DNA from: CATQHW01 sp965215345
GTDB lineage: Bacteria; Spirochaetota; Spirochaetia; SZUA-6; Bin103
Assembly (NCBI GenBank): GCA_965215345.1
Contig: CBDCDL010000002.1
Location: 868,001 to 932,000, forward strand
Length of the DNA stretch: 64,000 nt
Direction of reading: 5' to 3'
Of this stretch, positions 17,777-26,014 are shown piece after piece. The notes below the pieces were generated by a model. The model searched no databases. It was not told the origin of the DNA and worked only from the letters and a program-made list of their open reading frames with translations. The translations under genes were made by a program, and so were the position numbers. Each line of letters opens with the position of its first letter. Position 1 is the stretch's first letter.

Positions 17777-19111
17777 ATGTCAATTCTCTACGTCCCGCGT
17801 CGCCTGGAGCAGGACATCGCACGCTTTGTCGCCAGCGAGGTGTCCCACCACAAGCCGGTGCTCCTGCTCGACGGGGCACGGCAAGTCGGCAAGACAACCC
17901 TCGTAGACGCCGTTCTGGACAAGTCCGCGAAGCACGGCGTACGGATTAACCTGGAGCGGGACACGCTGGTCCGTTCCGCGATCGACGACTGCCGGGACTT
18001 CGCCGAGTTCGAGGATCTGCTGCTCGACCGCTTCGGGTTCCGCGGAGACGCCGATCAGGTCCTGTTCGTGGACGAGGCGCAGGAGAGCCGCATGCTCGGC
18101 TCGTTCGTACGCTTCATGAAGGAAGCGTGGGCTCGTGCGACCGTCATCCTCTCCGGATCGACCCTGCGCCGCCTCTTCCGGGGGCATACGCGCTTTCCGG
18201 TGGGCCGCGTCCGCCACCTCGTCCTCGGGCCGTTCTCGTTCTCGGAGTTCCTGCTGGCCCTGGACAAGCCTCACCTGGCCGCCGAGGTGCGGAGCGCCGA
18301 TACGCGGATCAGCGGTCAACGCCACGAGCTGCTGCTCTCGCTGTTCGACCGGTTCCTCGCCATGGGCGGACTGCCGGCGGTCGTGCAGGCGCACGTCTCC
18401 CGTGAGGACCACGGTGCGGTGCGACGCCAGATCATCGCCGACTACGAACAGGACTTCATCCGCATCTTCGGAGAGGAGCTCATCGACATCGTCAAGGCCT
18501 GCTTCTGGAGCGTCGCGAACTTCGCCGGCGGAGTATCCAAGAACACCGCGGTGGTGCCGTCGCCGAGCAGCCGCACGAACGAGCGCATCAACCACGTCTT
18601 CGCCCGCCTCGAAGGCTGGCATCTGATACTCCGGTCCGATCAGCGCGGCAGCAGCGCGCAGGCAAGCCACAACTACCTGCCCAAGCGCTATCTGTTCGAC
18701 ACCGGCGTCTTGCGCGAGCTGCGCGAGGCCGCGGTGCCTGCCATCAGCGCGGTCCATACCCTCTCAGCCGCCGCCCGGACGCCGCTCGGCGCGGTGATCG
18801 AGAACCAGACCGCCATCGAGCTTGCCCGCAGCGGCCGGGAGCTGACCGGGTGGAAACGAACGCCGTCCGGCGCCGAGATCGACTTCATCGTCAAACGGAA
18901 CGGCACCACCGTGCCGGTCGAATGCAAGGCGGCCCTGTCCGTGAACCGAAAGCACATGCGCGGGCTCGTCGAGTACCTGCGGCTCCACGGCCTGCGCGCC
19001 GGGTGTCTGGTCAGTCTGGCTCCCCGTTCCACGACCGTGATCGACGGATTCGAGATCACCAACCTGCCGGCGTACCTGCTCGAGCGCCTCGGCAGTTCGG
19101 GTTCGGCATAA
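17777..19111 (+). CDS. AAA ATPase of the DUF4143 (AAA_14) family
   Basis: 444 aa. Walker A is GARQVGKTTLV near residue 34 and Walker B is VLFVDEAQE. GSTLRRLFRGHTRFPVGR and LGPFSFSEF are the family's sensor region. The C-terminal half has FDTGVLREL, a GAVIENQTAIEL segment and EIDFIVKRNGTTVPVECKA, a PD-(D/E)XK-like nuclease fold. Such genes are multi-copy accessory genes whose role is unknown. The stop is only 9 bp from the end of the insertion element. Confidence 0.85.
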   Translation: MSILYVPRRLEQDIARFVASEVSHHKPVLLLDGARQVGKTTLVDAVLDKSAKHGVRINLERDTLVRSAIDDCRDFAEFEDLLLDRFGFRGDADQVLFVDEAQESRMLGSFVRFMKEAWARATVILSGSTLRRLFRGHTRFPVGRVRHLVLGPFSFSEFLLALDKPHLAAEVRSADTRISGQRHELLLSLFDRFLAMGGLPAVVQAHVSREDHGAVRRQIIADYEQDFIRIFGEELIDIVKACFWSVANFAGGVSKNTAVVPSPSSRTNERINHVFARLEGWHLILRSDQRGSSAQASHNYLPKRYLFDTGVLRELREAAVPAISAVHTLSAAARTPLGAVIENQTAIELARSGRELTGWKRTPSGAEIDFIVKRNGTTVPVECKAALSVNRKHMRGLVEYLRLHGLRAGCLVSLAPRSTTVIDGFEITNLPAYLLERLGSSGSA

Positions 19112-19230
19112 CCGCGCTAAGGGACGGCGCAGAATTAAGTCCATGTAAACGGACGCAATCAAGCCGCTCCCAGTAGGCCGCGATGGCCGGATGACGGCTC
19201 TCGTGGCGTTTCCGGTGGAAAGCGCAGCAT

Positions 19231-19277
19231 CATTGTGGCACTATTACGAATATGACATTCGTAATAGTGCCACAATG
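19231..19277 (+). promoter_or_regulatory. Perfect 21-bp hairpin covering the transposase start codon
   Basis: Arms 19231-19251 and 19257-19277 are exact reverse complements with a five-base loop. The transposase ATG (19275-19277) forms the last three bases of the 3' arm. In RNA the start codon would be paired. The arms are AT-richer than their surroundings. In IS10 and IS50, similar stems stop translation of transcripts that enter from outside the element. Confidence 0.85.
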
Positions 19278-20973
19278 AGAACGCCCCAGTACTCGACCGC
19301 CGCGATCGTCGACCTGTTTCGTCAGCAGACCGTCGCCTCGCTGCCGGACGTCATGGCGGCGCTCGGCACCCGCGCCAGACGCACCGCCTTTCGCAAGCTC
19401 AAGCAACTGCCCTACCGCACCAGCTACTCCCACCGCGGCGGTTACTACACCCTGGCAGAACTCATCGACTTCGATGAGCACGGCCTGTGGTCGTTCCGCA
19501 ACGTACGGTTCTCGACTGCCGGCACCCTGCTGGCCACCGCCGCAGCGATGGTCACCGATGCGCCGACCGGACAGTTCAGCGACGAGTTGGACAACCGGCT
19601 GCACGTCGGCACCCAGGATGCCTTGCGTACGCTCGTGCGGGACGGCAAGCTGACCCGTCACAGCCTTGCCGGTCGCTTCCTGTACTGCGCCGCCGACCGC
19701 ACCCGCAAGGCGCAGCAACTGAGCGCCCGGCGCGCTGTGCTGGCCGCCCCCGGGCTGACCGGACCGCTGCCGGATGCCGACCTCGTGCCCGAGGAACTGC
19801 GCGCCGCAATCGTGCTGTTCGCCAGCTTGCTCGATGAACGTCAGCGCCGCCTGTACGCCGGCCTCGAATCGCTCAAATGCGGCTGGGGCGGCGACCGGCG
19901 CATCGCATCGTTGCTCGGCATCGATGCCGGTACCGTGGCCAGAGGACGCAAGCAACTGATCGCCGGCGACGTCGAGCGCACCCGCGTGCGCCGCCCCGGT
20001 GGCGGGCGGCCGCCGGTGGAAAAAAACGCCCGAGGTGATCGCCGCCATCGAACAGGCGCTGCAACCTGACACCGCCGGCGACCCGATCACCGGCATCCGC
20101 TGGACACGCCGCACCACCGAGAAGATCTCCGACGAACTGGCTTCAGGCGGTATCCAGGTCGGTGCCAGGACCGTGGCCCGCCTCCTCAAGGACCTCGACT
20201 ATCGGCTGCGCGTCAACCACAAGCGCGTCTCGGCCGGCTCCGGCCCGGACCGCGACGAACAGTTCCAGCACATCACACAGCAGCGGCGGAGGTTCGCTGA
20301 ATGCGGCTTGCCGATCGTCAGCATCGACACCAAGAAGCGTGAACTGGTCGGCAACTTCAAGAACCACGGCACGACCTGGGAACGTTCCCCTCAAGCCGTC
20401 AACGACCACGACTTCCGCTCCCAGGCCGACGGCATCGCCATCCCCTACGGCGTCTACGACTTGGGCGCCAACCGCGGCTTCGTGGTCGTCGGCACCTCAC
20501 ACGACACCCCCGACTTCGCCGCCGACAACCTGCTGCGCTGGTGGCAAGACGAAGGACTCCAGCACTACCCCGACGCCCGCGAACTGCTGGTCCTCGCCGA
20601 CTCCGGCGGCAGCAACTCGCCGCGCATCAGAAGCTTCAAGTATGCCCTCCAGACACGCCTCGTCGACCCGCACCGCCTCAAGATCACCGTCTGTCACTAC
20701 CCCAGTGGCGCCTCCAAGTGGAATCCGATCGATCACCGCCTGTTCAGTGAGATCAGCAAGAACTGGGCCGGCGTGCCGCTGCGCGACTATGAGACGATCC
20801 TCAACCACATCCGCACCACCACCACCGACTCCGGCCTGTCGGTCGTCGCCCAGCTGGTCGAACAGGAGTACCCAACCGGCGTCAAGATAGCCGACGCCGA
20901 GTTCGCCTCCATCGCCCTGCAACCTCACCAGACTCAACCACTGCGCAACTACACCATCTGTCCCCGCTCTTGA
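19275..20973 (+). pseudogene. ISAzo13-family transposase, split by a +1 shift at an A7 tract
   Basis: The first frame (19275 to about 20026) has a winged-helix-like N-terminus (IVDLFRQQTVASLPDVMAALG) and the family linker LDERQRRLYAGLESLKCGWGG then VRRPGGGRPPVEK. Seven A residues at 20020-20026 mark the break. The second frame continues TPEVIAAIEQALQPDTAGDP with the catalytic region (IVSIDTKKRELVGNFKNHG, LLVLADSGGSN, SKWNPIDHRLFSEIS) to 20973. Removing one A restores one protein of about 565 aa. The third catalytic position reads IDHRLFS where I expect IEHRLFS. The shift may be decay or programmed slippage. Confidence 0.75.
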
Positions 20974-21008
20974 GCACATCAAAATCGGCATTTATTCTTG
21001 CGCCGTCC

Positions 21009-21182
21009 CTAAGCTTGAGGCTTCGGCTCAGGAACACCGCTCATGTAGCCAGGCGCCCCTTCGCAGTCCCAGCAGGCGCTCCCGAAGTCGCGCTCTTCGT
21101 TGTACGCCCGCCAGAAGTGCGTGCCGGGCTGCAGGATCCCGCCGCAACGCGCGCACCTCAGGGGTGAGTCGGCGAGACTCAC
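21009..21182 (-). CDS. Small zinc-ribbon protein (57 aa), start uncertain
   Basis: From GTG 21182, preceded by AGGA at a good distance, the product is SLADSPLRCARCGGILQPG, a linker, then ACWDCEGAPGYMSG. Two C-x2-C pairs about 25 residues apart form a zinc ribbon. Its TAG stop shares bases with the target duplication of the insertion sequence but existed before insertion. Function unknown. A longer frame upstream lacks convincing starts. Confidence 0.45.
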   Translation of the reverse strand: MSLADSPLRCARCGGILQPGTHFWRAYNEERDFGSACWDCEGAPGYMSGVPEPKPQA

Positions 21183-21387
21183 GGTGTCCTGAAAGTGATG
21201 AGTGGCTCCGAACAGTGGATCGTCCGGCGATATCCACGTTGTGCCGTCGGCGTTGGCCCCGGCTGTCTGTCTGATGCGCTCGCGTTTCGGGATCCCGCTC
21301 GTCTCCTGTGGACGAATCCGCCCACGATGGTCCGGATGCTCGGCGGGCTCGCTGGAGATCGACTGGTGCGGGGCGTACAATGCCGCC

Positions 21388-22944
21388 GTGGCCAAGCGGA
21401 GGCTCCCGGTCGGCATCCAGACCTTCCGAATCATCCGCGAGGAAGGCTTCTACTACGTGGACAAGACCGGCTACATCCGCCGGCTTCTGGACGACGACGG
21501 CACCCACTACTTCCTTTCGCGCCCGCGCCGCTTCGGCAAGAGCCTGTTCGTGGACACCCTCAAGGAGTTCTTCGAGGGCAGCGACGAGCTGTTCCGCGGA
21601 CTGGCCGTCCACGACGGCTGGGACTGGTCCAGGCGCCATCCCGTGCTGCGGCTGAGCTTCGGCGGCGGCAACTACAGCCGGCCGGGCCAGTTGCTGGCGC
21701 GCATGGCGGAGCAGCTTGCGGACCTCGAACGCGATGCCGGCGTGCCTGCTTCCGAGGGCGCGACGCCTTCAGGACGATTCACCCGGCTGCTGGCGGCGCT
21801 GCACCGCCAGTCCGGCCGGCGCGTCGTGGTACTGGTGGACGAGTACGACAAGCCGATCCTGGACGCCGTGGACGACCCGGAGACGGCCAGGGCCAACCGC
21901 GACGATCTGCGCGGGCTGTACGGCACGATCAAGGACTGCGACGCCCATATCGAGCTCACGTTCATCACCGGAGTGAGCAAGTTCTCCAAGGTCAGCCTGT
22001 TCTCGGACCTGAACAACCTCACCGACCTCACGCTGGACCCCGCCTACTCCGCGATCTGCGGTTATACCGAGGCGGATCTGGACACGGTGTTCGCTGCCGA
22101 GCTGCCGGGGCTGGACCGTGAGCGCATCCGCGACTGGTACAACGGCTACAACTGGCTGGGGGAGGAAAAGCTCTACAACCCTTTCGGCATCCTCAAGCTG
22201 TTCGCCAGTCGCCGGTTCCGGGCGCACTGGTTCGAGACCGCCACGCCCCGGTTCCTGATCGACATGCTGCTGAAGCACGGCTTCGCGGCGCCGGATCTGG
22301 AGACCGTCCGCGCCGACGAGGACCTGCTGTCCGCCTTCGACGCGGACGCGATGGCGCCGGAGGCGCTGCTGTTCCAGACTGGCTACCTGACCATCGCCGA
22401 GGAGGACGAGGATGCCGACGGCCTCCCGGAATACCGTCTGGCATATCCGAACCGGGAGGTGCGGCGCGGCCTGAACCGCGCGCTGCTGGACGCACTGGCA
22501 CCGAACTGGCGGCGGACCACGGGGAGCGGCGGCGCACTGCGCCGGCTGCTGGCGGCGGAGGACTGGGCCGGCGTGGAGGCGCTGTTCGGGGCGCTGCTGG
22601 CAGGGATTCCCCACGATTGGCACCGGCGCAACGACATCGCCCGCTACGAGGGCTACTGGGCGAGCGTGTTCTATGCCTGGTTCCAGGCGTCCATGGACGG
22701 GGTGGTCGTCGAGGACGCCACCAGCCGCGGCCGGCTGGACATGGCGGTGCTGCTGGAAGGCAACGCGTACCTGTTCGAGTTCAAGGTTGCCGAGCGTTCG
22801 GAGAGAGGTGCGGCGCTGGCGCAGCTCAAGGAGCGCGGCTATGCTGACAAGCATCGCGCTCCCGGCCGATCCATCCACCTGATCGGCGTGGAGGTCTCAG
22901 CCGAGACGCGCGACCTCGCGGCGTTCGAGACCGAACCCGCCTGA
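21388..22944 (+). CDS. AAA-ATPase-like / DUF1703 PD-(D/E)XK nuclease protein
   Basis: 518 aa from GTG 21388. The N-terminus KRRLPVGIQTFRIIREEGFYYVDKTGYI and SRPRRFGKSLFVDTL (Walker A variant) define the AAA-ATPase-like domain. VVLVDEYDKPILD is Walker B. The C-terminal GRLDMAVLLEGNAYLFEFKV is the nuclease core. A TACAAT hexamer at 21376-21381 lies only seven bases before the start, so a leaderless or very short leader transcript is possible. Often multi-copy; biological role unknown. Confidence 0.85.
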   Translation: MAKRRLPVGIQTFRIIREEGFYYVDKTGYIRRLLDDDGTHYFLSRPRRFGKSLFVDTLKEFFEGSDELFRGLAVHDGWDWSRRHPVLRLSFGGGNYSRPGQLLARMAEQLADLERDAGVPASEGATPSGRFTRLLAALHRQSGRRVVVLVDEYDKPILDAVDDPETARANRDDLRGLYGTIKDCDAHIELTFITGVSKFSKVSLFSDLNNLTDLTLDPAYSAICGYTEADLDTVFAAELPGLDRERIRDWYNGYNWLGEEKLYNPFGILKLFASRRFRAHWFETATPRFLIDMLLKHGFAAPDLETVRADEDLLSAFDADAMAPEALLFQTGYLTIAEEDEDADGLPEYRLAYPNREVRRGLNRALLDALAPNWRRTTGSGGALRRLLAAEDWAGVEALFGALLAGIPHDWHRRNDIARYEGYWASVFYAWFQASMDGVVVEDATSRGRLDMAVLLEGNAYLFEFKVAERSERGAALAQLKERGYADKHRAPGRSIHLIGVEVSAETRDLAAFETEPA

Positions 22945-23123
22945 GTCCCTCGGCGCCGGACCTGCGCCGATCGCTGTCTTGCGCCCCGAAACCGTCGCCT
23001 GCGGCTCCGCTTTCGGCCCATCCCCACCTTTCCGCGTCGGAGTCTGTCGGCCTTCCCCGCTGGCGCGGCAAATCCGACAGACTCCTTGACGGGGCGGTCC
23101 GCTTCCGGTCTGCTTGCCGGGTC
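22945..23123. other. Intergenic region with a 12-bp inverted repeat
   Basis: Positions 23039-23050 and 23074-23085 are perfect complements (GGAGTCTGTCGG and its reverse complement) around a 23-base spacer. There is no T run, so it is a poor Rho-independent terminator. It lies 39 bp upstream of the sugar-acid module and could be an operator for it. Confidence 0.5.
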
Positions 23124-23963
23124 ATGAAGCTGTCGAGAACGGGCGCGGGCACGGTGGTGGAGCGGGACGGGGAGCGGTTGCTGCTCCGCGGCCACGACTG
23201 GGACGATCTGTTCCGGCAGGACGACCTGACGGCGTACCTGGACGGCCGGCTCGGCGCGGCGGAGGCTGCGCCGGACGAGGCTCCGCTGGCGCCGGTGGCA
23301 GGCCAGGAGATCTGGGCCGCAGGCGTCACCTACTACCGCAGCCGCGACGCGCGGATGGCGGAGTCGGAGCAGGCCGGGGGCGGCAGTTTCTACGACCGCG
23401 TCTACACCGCCGATCGGCCCGAGCTGTTCTGCAAGGGCTCGGCGCGCACCGTGGTCGCGCCCGGCGGCACCGTGCGCATCCGCGCCGACTCGGCCTGGAA
23501 CGTGCCGGAGCCGGAGCTCACCCTGGCCATCGACCGCGGCGGGCGCATCTTCGGCTACACGATCGGCAACGACATGAGCTCCCGCGACATCGAGGGGGAG
23601 AACCCGCTCTACCTGCCGCAGGCCAAGACCTACGACGGGAGCTGCGCGCTGGGAGCGGAGATCCTGGTGCGCGACACCGTTCCCGATCCCGAGACCACGA
23701 TCGAGATGGAGATTCTCCGCGACGGGGCGGCCGCCTTCAGCGGCGCCACGACGCTGGCCGAGCTGAAACGCACGCCGCAGGAGCTGGCCTCCTTCCTGTA
23801 CCGACACAACTCCTTTCCTGACGGCTGCTTCCTGATGACCGGCACCGGCATCGTGCCGCCGGACGGCTTCACCCTGCAGGCCGGCGACCGCATCGCGATC
23901 ACGATCGAATCGATCGGCACCCTCACCAACACGGTGGGCGGTTTCGGCGCCGCGGGATCCTGA
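23124..23963 (+). CDS. Fumarylacetoacetate hydrolase-family enzyme, likely 2-keto-3-deoxy-pentonate dehydratase
   Basis: 279 aa. The FAH fold is shown by LFCKGSARTVV, VPEPELTLAI (metal-binding Glu pair), GYTIGNDMSSRDIEGENPLYLPQAKTY and a C-terminal TGTGIVPPDGFTLQAGD. This pattern is like KdaD-type enzymes that dehydrate 2-keto-3-deoxy-pentonates to 2-oxoglutarate semialdehyde. The next gene, two bases downstream, is a pentonate dehydratase, which would supply that substrate. Substrate assignment is inferred from this pairing. Confidence 0.78.
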   Translation: MKLSRTGAGTVVERDGERLLLRGHDWDDLFRQDDLTAYLDGRLGAAEAAPDEAPLAPVAGQEIWAAGVTYYRSRDARMAESEQAGGGSFYDRVYTADRPELFCKGSARTVVAPGGTVRIRADSAWNVPEPELTLAIDRGGRIFGYTIGNDMSSRDIEGENPLYLPQAKTYDGSCALGAEILVRDTVPDPETTIEMEILRDGAAAFSGATTLAELKRTPQELASFLYRHNSFPDGCFLMTGTGIVPPDGFTLQAGDRIAITIESIGTLTNTVGGFGAAGS

Positions 23964-23965
23964 CC

Positions 23966-26014
23966 GTGGCCGACGTTCCCGACGCGAACGCCGGCGACCT
24001 CGACGCCATCCTGAGTTTCGAGTCGCCGGCCCTGCCGGCCACCTCCGGCGAGGGCACGCCGGGAACCATTCCGCTCACCGAGCGCATGCTGCGCGAGGAG
24101 CCGAGCGGCAACCTGTTCGCCCTGACCCAGAACGTGGGCATGGGCTGGCAGCCGGACCGCTCCGGCGGCCCCGCCTACCTGCTGCTGTCCACGCACGGCG
24201 GCCTGCGCGCCGAGGACGGATCGCCGGTCGCGCTGGGCTACCACACCGGCCACTGGGAGGTGCACCTGCTGGTGCGCGCCGCCGCGGAGGCGCTGGCGGC
24301 CGACGGCTGCATCCCGTTCGCCGCGCACGTCACCGACCCCTGCGACGGGCGCTCGCAGGGGACGGCGGGGATGATGGACAGTCTGCCGTACCGCAACGAC
24401 GCCGCGATCGTGATGCGCCGGCTGGCGCGTTCGCTGCCCACCCGGCAGGGGGTGATCGGCGTCGCCTCCTGCGACAAGGGGCTGCCGGCGATGCTGCTGG
24501 CGCTGGCCGGCGAGCGGGCGCTGCCGGGAGTGGTGATCCCCGGCGGGGTGACCCTGCCGGCCCGCGGCGCCGAGGACCTGGGCACCGTGCAGACCATCGG
24601 CGCCCGCTTCGCGCACGGCCTGATCACCCTGGACGAGGCCGCCACCGCCGGCTGCAAGGCGTGCGGCTCCGCCGGTGGCGGCTGCCAGTTCCTGGGCACG
24701 GCAGCGACGGCGCAGGTGGTCGCCGAGGGGCTGGGGCTGGCGCTGCCGCACACCGCGCTGGCGCCGTCCGGGCAGCCGATCTGGCTGGAGATGGGCCGCC
24801 GCGCAGCCGCAGCCGTGGTCGCCCAGCGCGCCGCCGGCCGGTCGATGGCCGACATCCTGGACCGGCGCGCGGTCGACAACGCGATGGTCGTGCACGCCGC
24901 TTTCGGGGGCTCCACCAACCTGTTGCTGCACATTCCCGCGTTCGCGCACGCGGCCGGCCTGCCGGTGCCCACCGTCGCCGACTGGAGCCGCGTCAACCGC
25001 GCCACTCCGCGGCTGGTCGACGCGTTGCCCAACGGTCCCGCCAACCACCCCACGGTGCGGGTGTTCGTCGCCGGCGGCGTGCCGGAGGTGATGCTGCACC
25101 TGCGCCGTGCCGGCCTGATCGACCCGGCGGCGCTGACCGCGGCCGGGGTGACCTGGGGCGAGGCGCTGGACCGCTGGCAGGACTCGCCGCGCCGCCACGA
25201 GCTGCGCCGCCACTGCCGCGAGGAGGACGGCGTCGACCCCGACCTGGTGATCATGGACCCGGACACCGCCCGCCGCCGGAGGCTGACGAGCACCGTCGTC
25301 TTTCCAACCGGCTCTCTGGCGCCGGACGGCTCGGTGATCAAGGCGACGGCGATCGATCCCGGCGTGGTGGATGCGGACGGGGTATACCGTCACCGGGGTC
25401 CGGTGCGCCTGTTCGGGAGCGAGGCCGCGGCGGTCGCGGCGATCAAGGGGAAGGGCGAGCATCCGGTGCAGGCCGGCGACGTGGTGGTGGTCGCCGGCAT
25501 CGGCCCGGCCGGCACCGGCATGGAGGAGATCTACCAGGTGACCTCCGCGCTCAAGTTCATCCCCTGGGGCAAGCAGGTCGCGGTGCTCACCGACGGCCGC
25601 TTCTCCGGCGTCTCCACCGGGGCGTGCGTGGGCCACATCGGACCCGAGGCGCTGGCCGGCGGTCCGATCGGCCGGCTGCGCGACGGCGACACGGTCGAGA
25701 TCGTGGTCGATCGCGGGGAGCTCACCGGCTCGGTGGAGCTGGTCGCCACGGAGGCCGAAGGCGAGTTGTCTCCGGAACAGGCCCAGGCGGTGCTGGCCGC
25801 GCGTCCGACCGCTTCGGGCATCGCGCCGCACCCCGGCCTGCCCGACGACACGCGGCTGTGGGCGGCGCTGCAGGCCGCCTCCGGCGGCACCTGGGCCGGC
25901 TGCGTCTACGACCCGGACGCTATCATCGCCGCGCTCGGCGCCAACGGCGGCGCTGGTGCCGGCCGCTACGGCGTCACCGCCAGCGTCCCGGCCGGCACCA
26001 GCTCCTCCGCGTAG
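23966..26014 (+). CDS. IlvD/Edd-family dehydratase of the YjhG/YagF (xylonate dehydratase) group
   Basis: 682 aa, the length of the YjhG/YagF subgroup. It has Fe-S-type cysteine motifs DPCDGRSQGTAGMMDS, SCDKGLPAML and CGSAGGGCQFLGTAATAQ, then TDGRFSGVSTGACVGHIGPEA. The expected reaction is D-xylonate (or a related sugar acid) to its 2-keto-3-deoxy form, feeding the FAH-type partner upstream. Its last 49 bases overlap the 3' end of a convergent gene. Confidence 0.88.
   Translation: MADVPDANAGDLDAILSFESPALPATSGEGTPGTIPLTERMLREEPSGNLFALTQNVGMGWQPDRSGGPAYLLLSTHGGLRAEDGSPVALGYHTGHWEVHLLVRAAAEALAADGCIPFAAHVTDPCDGRSQGTAGMMDSLPYRNDAAIVMRRLARSLPTRQGVIGVASCDKGLPAMLLALAGERALPGVVIPGGVTLPARGAEDLGTVQTIGARFAHGLITLDEAATAGCKACGSAGGGCQFLGTAATAQVVAEGLGLALPHTALAPSGQPIWLEMGRRAAAAVVAQRAAGRSMADILDRRAVDNAMVVHAAFGGSTNLLLHIPAFAHAAGLPVPTVADWSRVNRATPRLVDALPNGPANHPTVRVFVAGGVPEVMLHLRRAGLIDPAALTAAGVTWGEALDRWQDSPRRHELRRHCREEDGVDPDLVIMDPDTARRRRLTSTVVFPTGSLAPDGSVIKATAIDPGVVDADGVYRHRGPVRLFGSEAAAVAAIKGKGEHPVQAGDVVVVAGIGPAGTGMEEIYQVTSALKFIPWGKQVAVLTDGRFSGVSTGACVGHIGPEALAGGPIGRLRDGDTVEIVVDRGELTGSVELVATEAEGELSPEQAQAVLAARPTASGIAPHPGLPDDTRLWAALQAASGGTWAGCVYDPDAIIAALGANGGAGAGRYGVTASVPAGTSSSA

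Larger units (their letters stand above)
19121..21009 (+). mobile_element. ISAzo13-type insertion sequence, 1889 bp
   Basis: The ends are inverted: GGGACGGCGCA at 19121-19131 and its complement at 20999-21009. They are flanked by TAA on both sides (19118-19120 and 21010-21012), a 3-bp target duplication. The element holds one transposase gene with a single frameshift and a perfect hairpin over its start codon. It sits between the 3' ends of two convergent genes, so the insertion broke neither. Confidence 0.8.
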
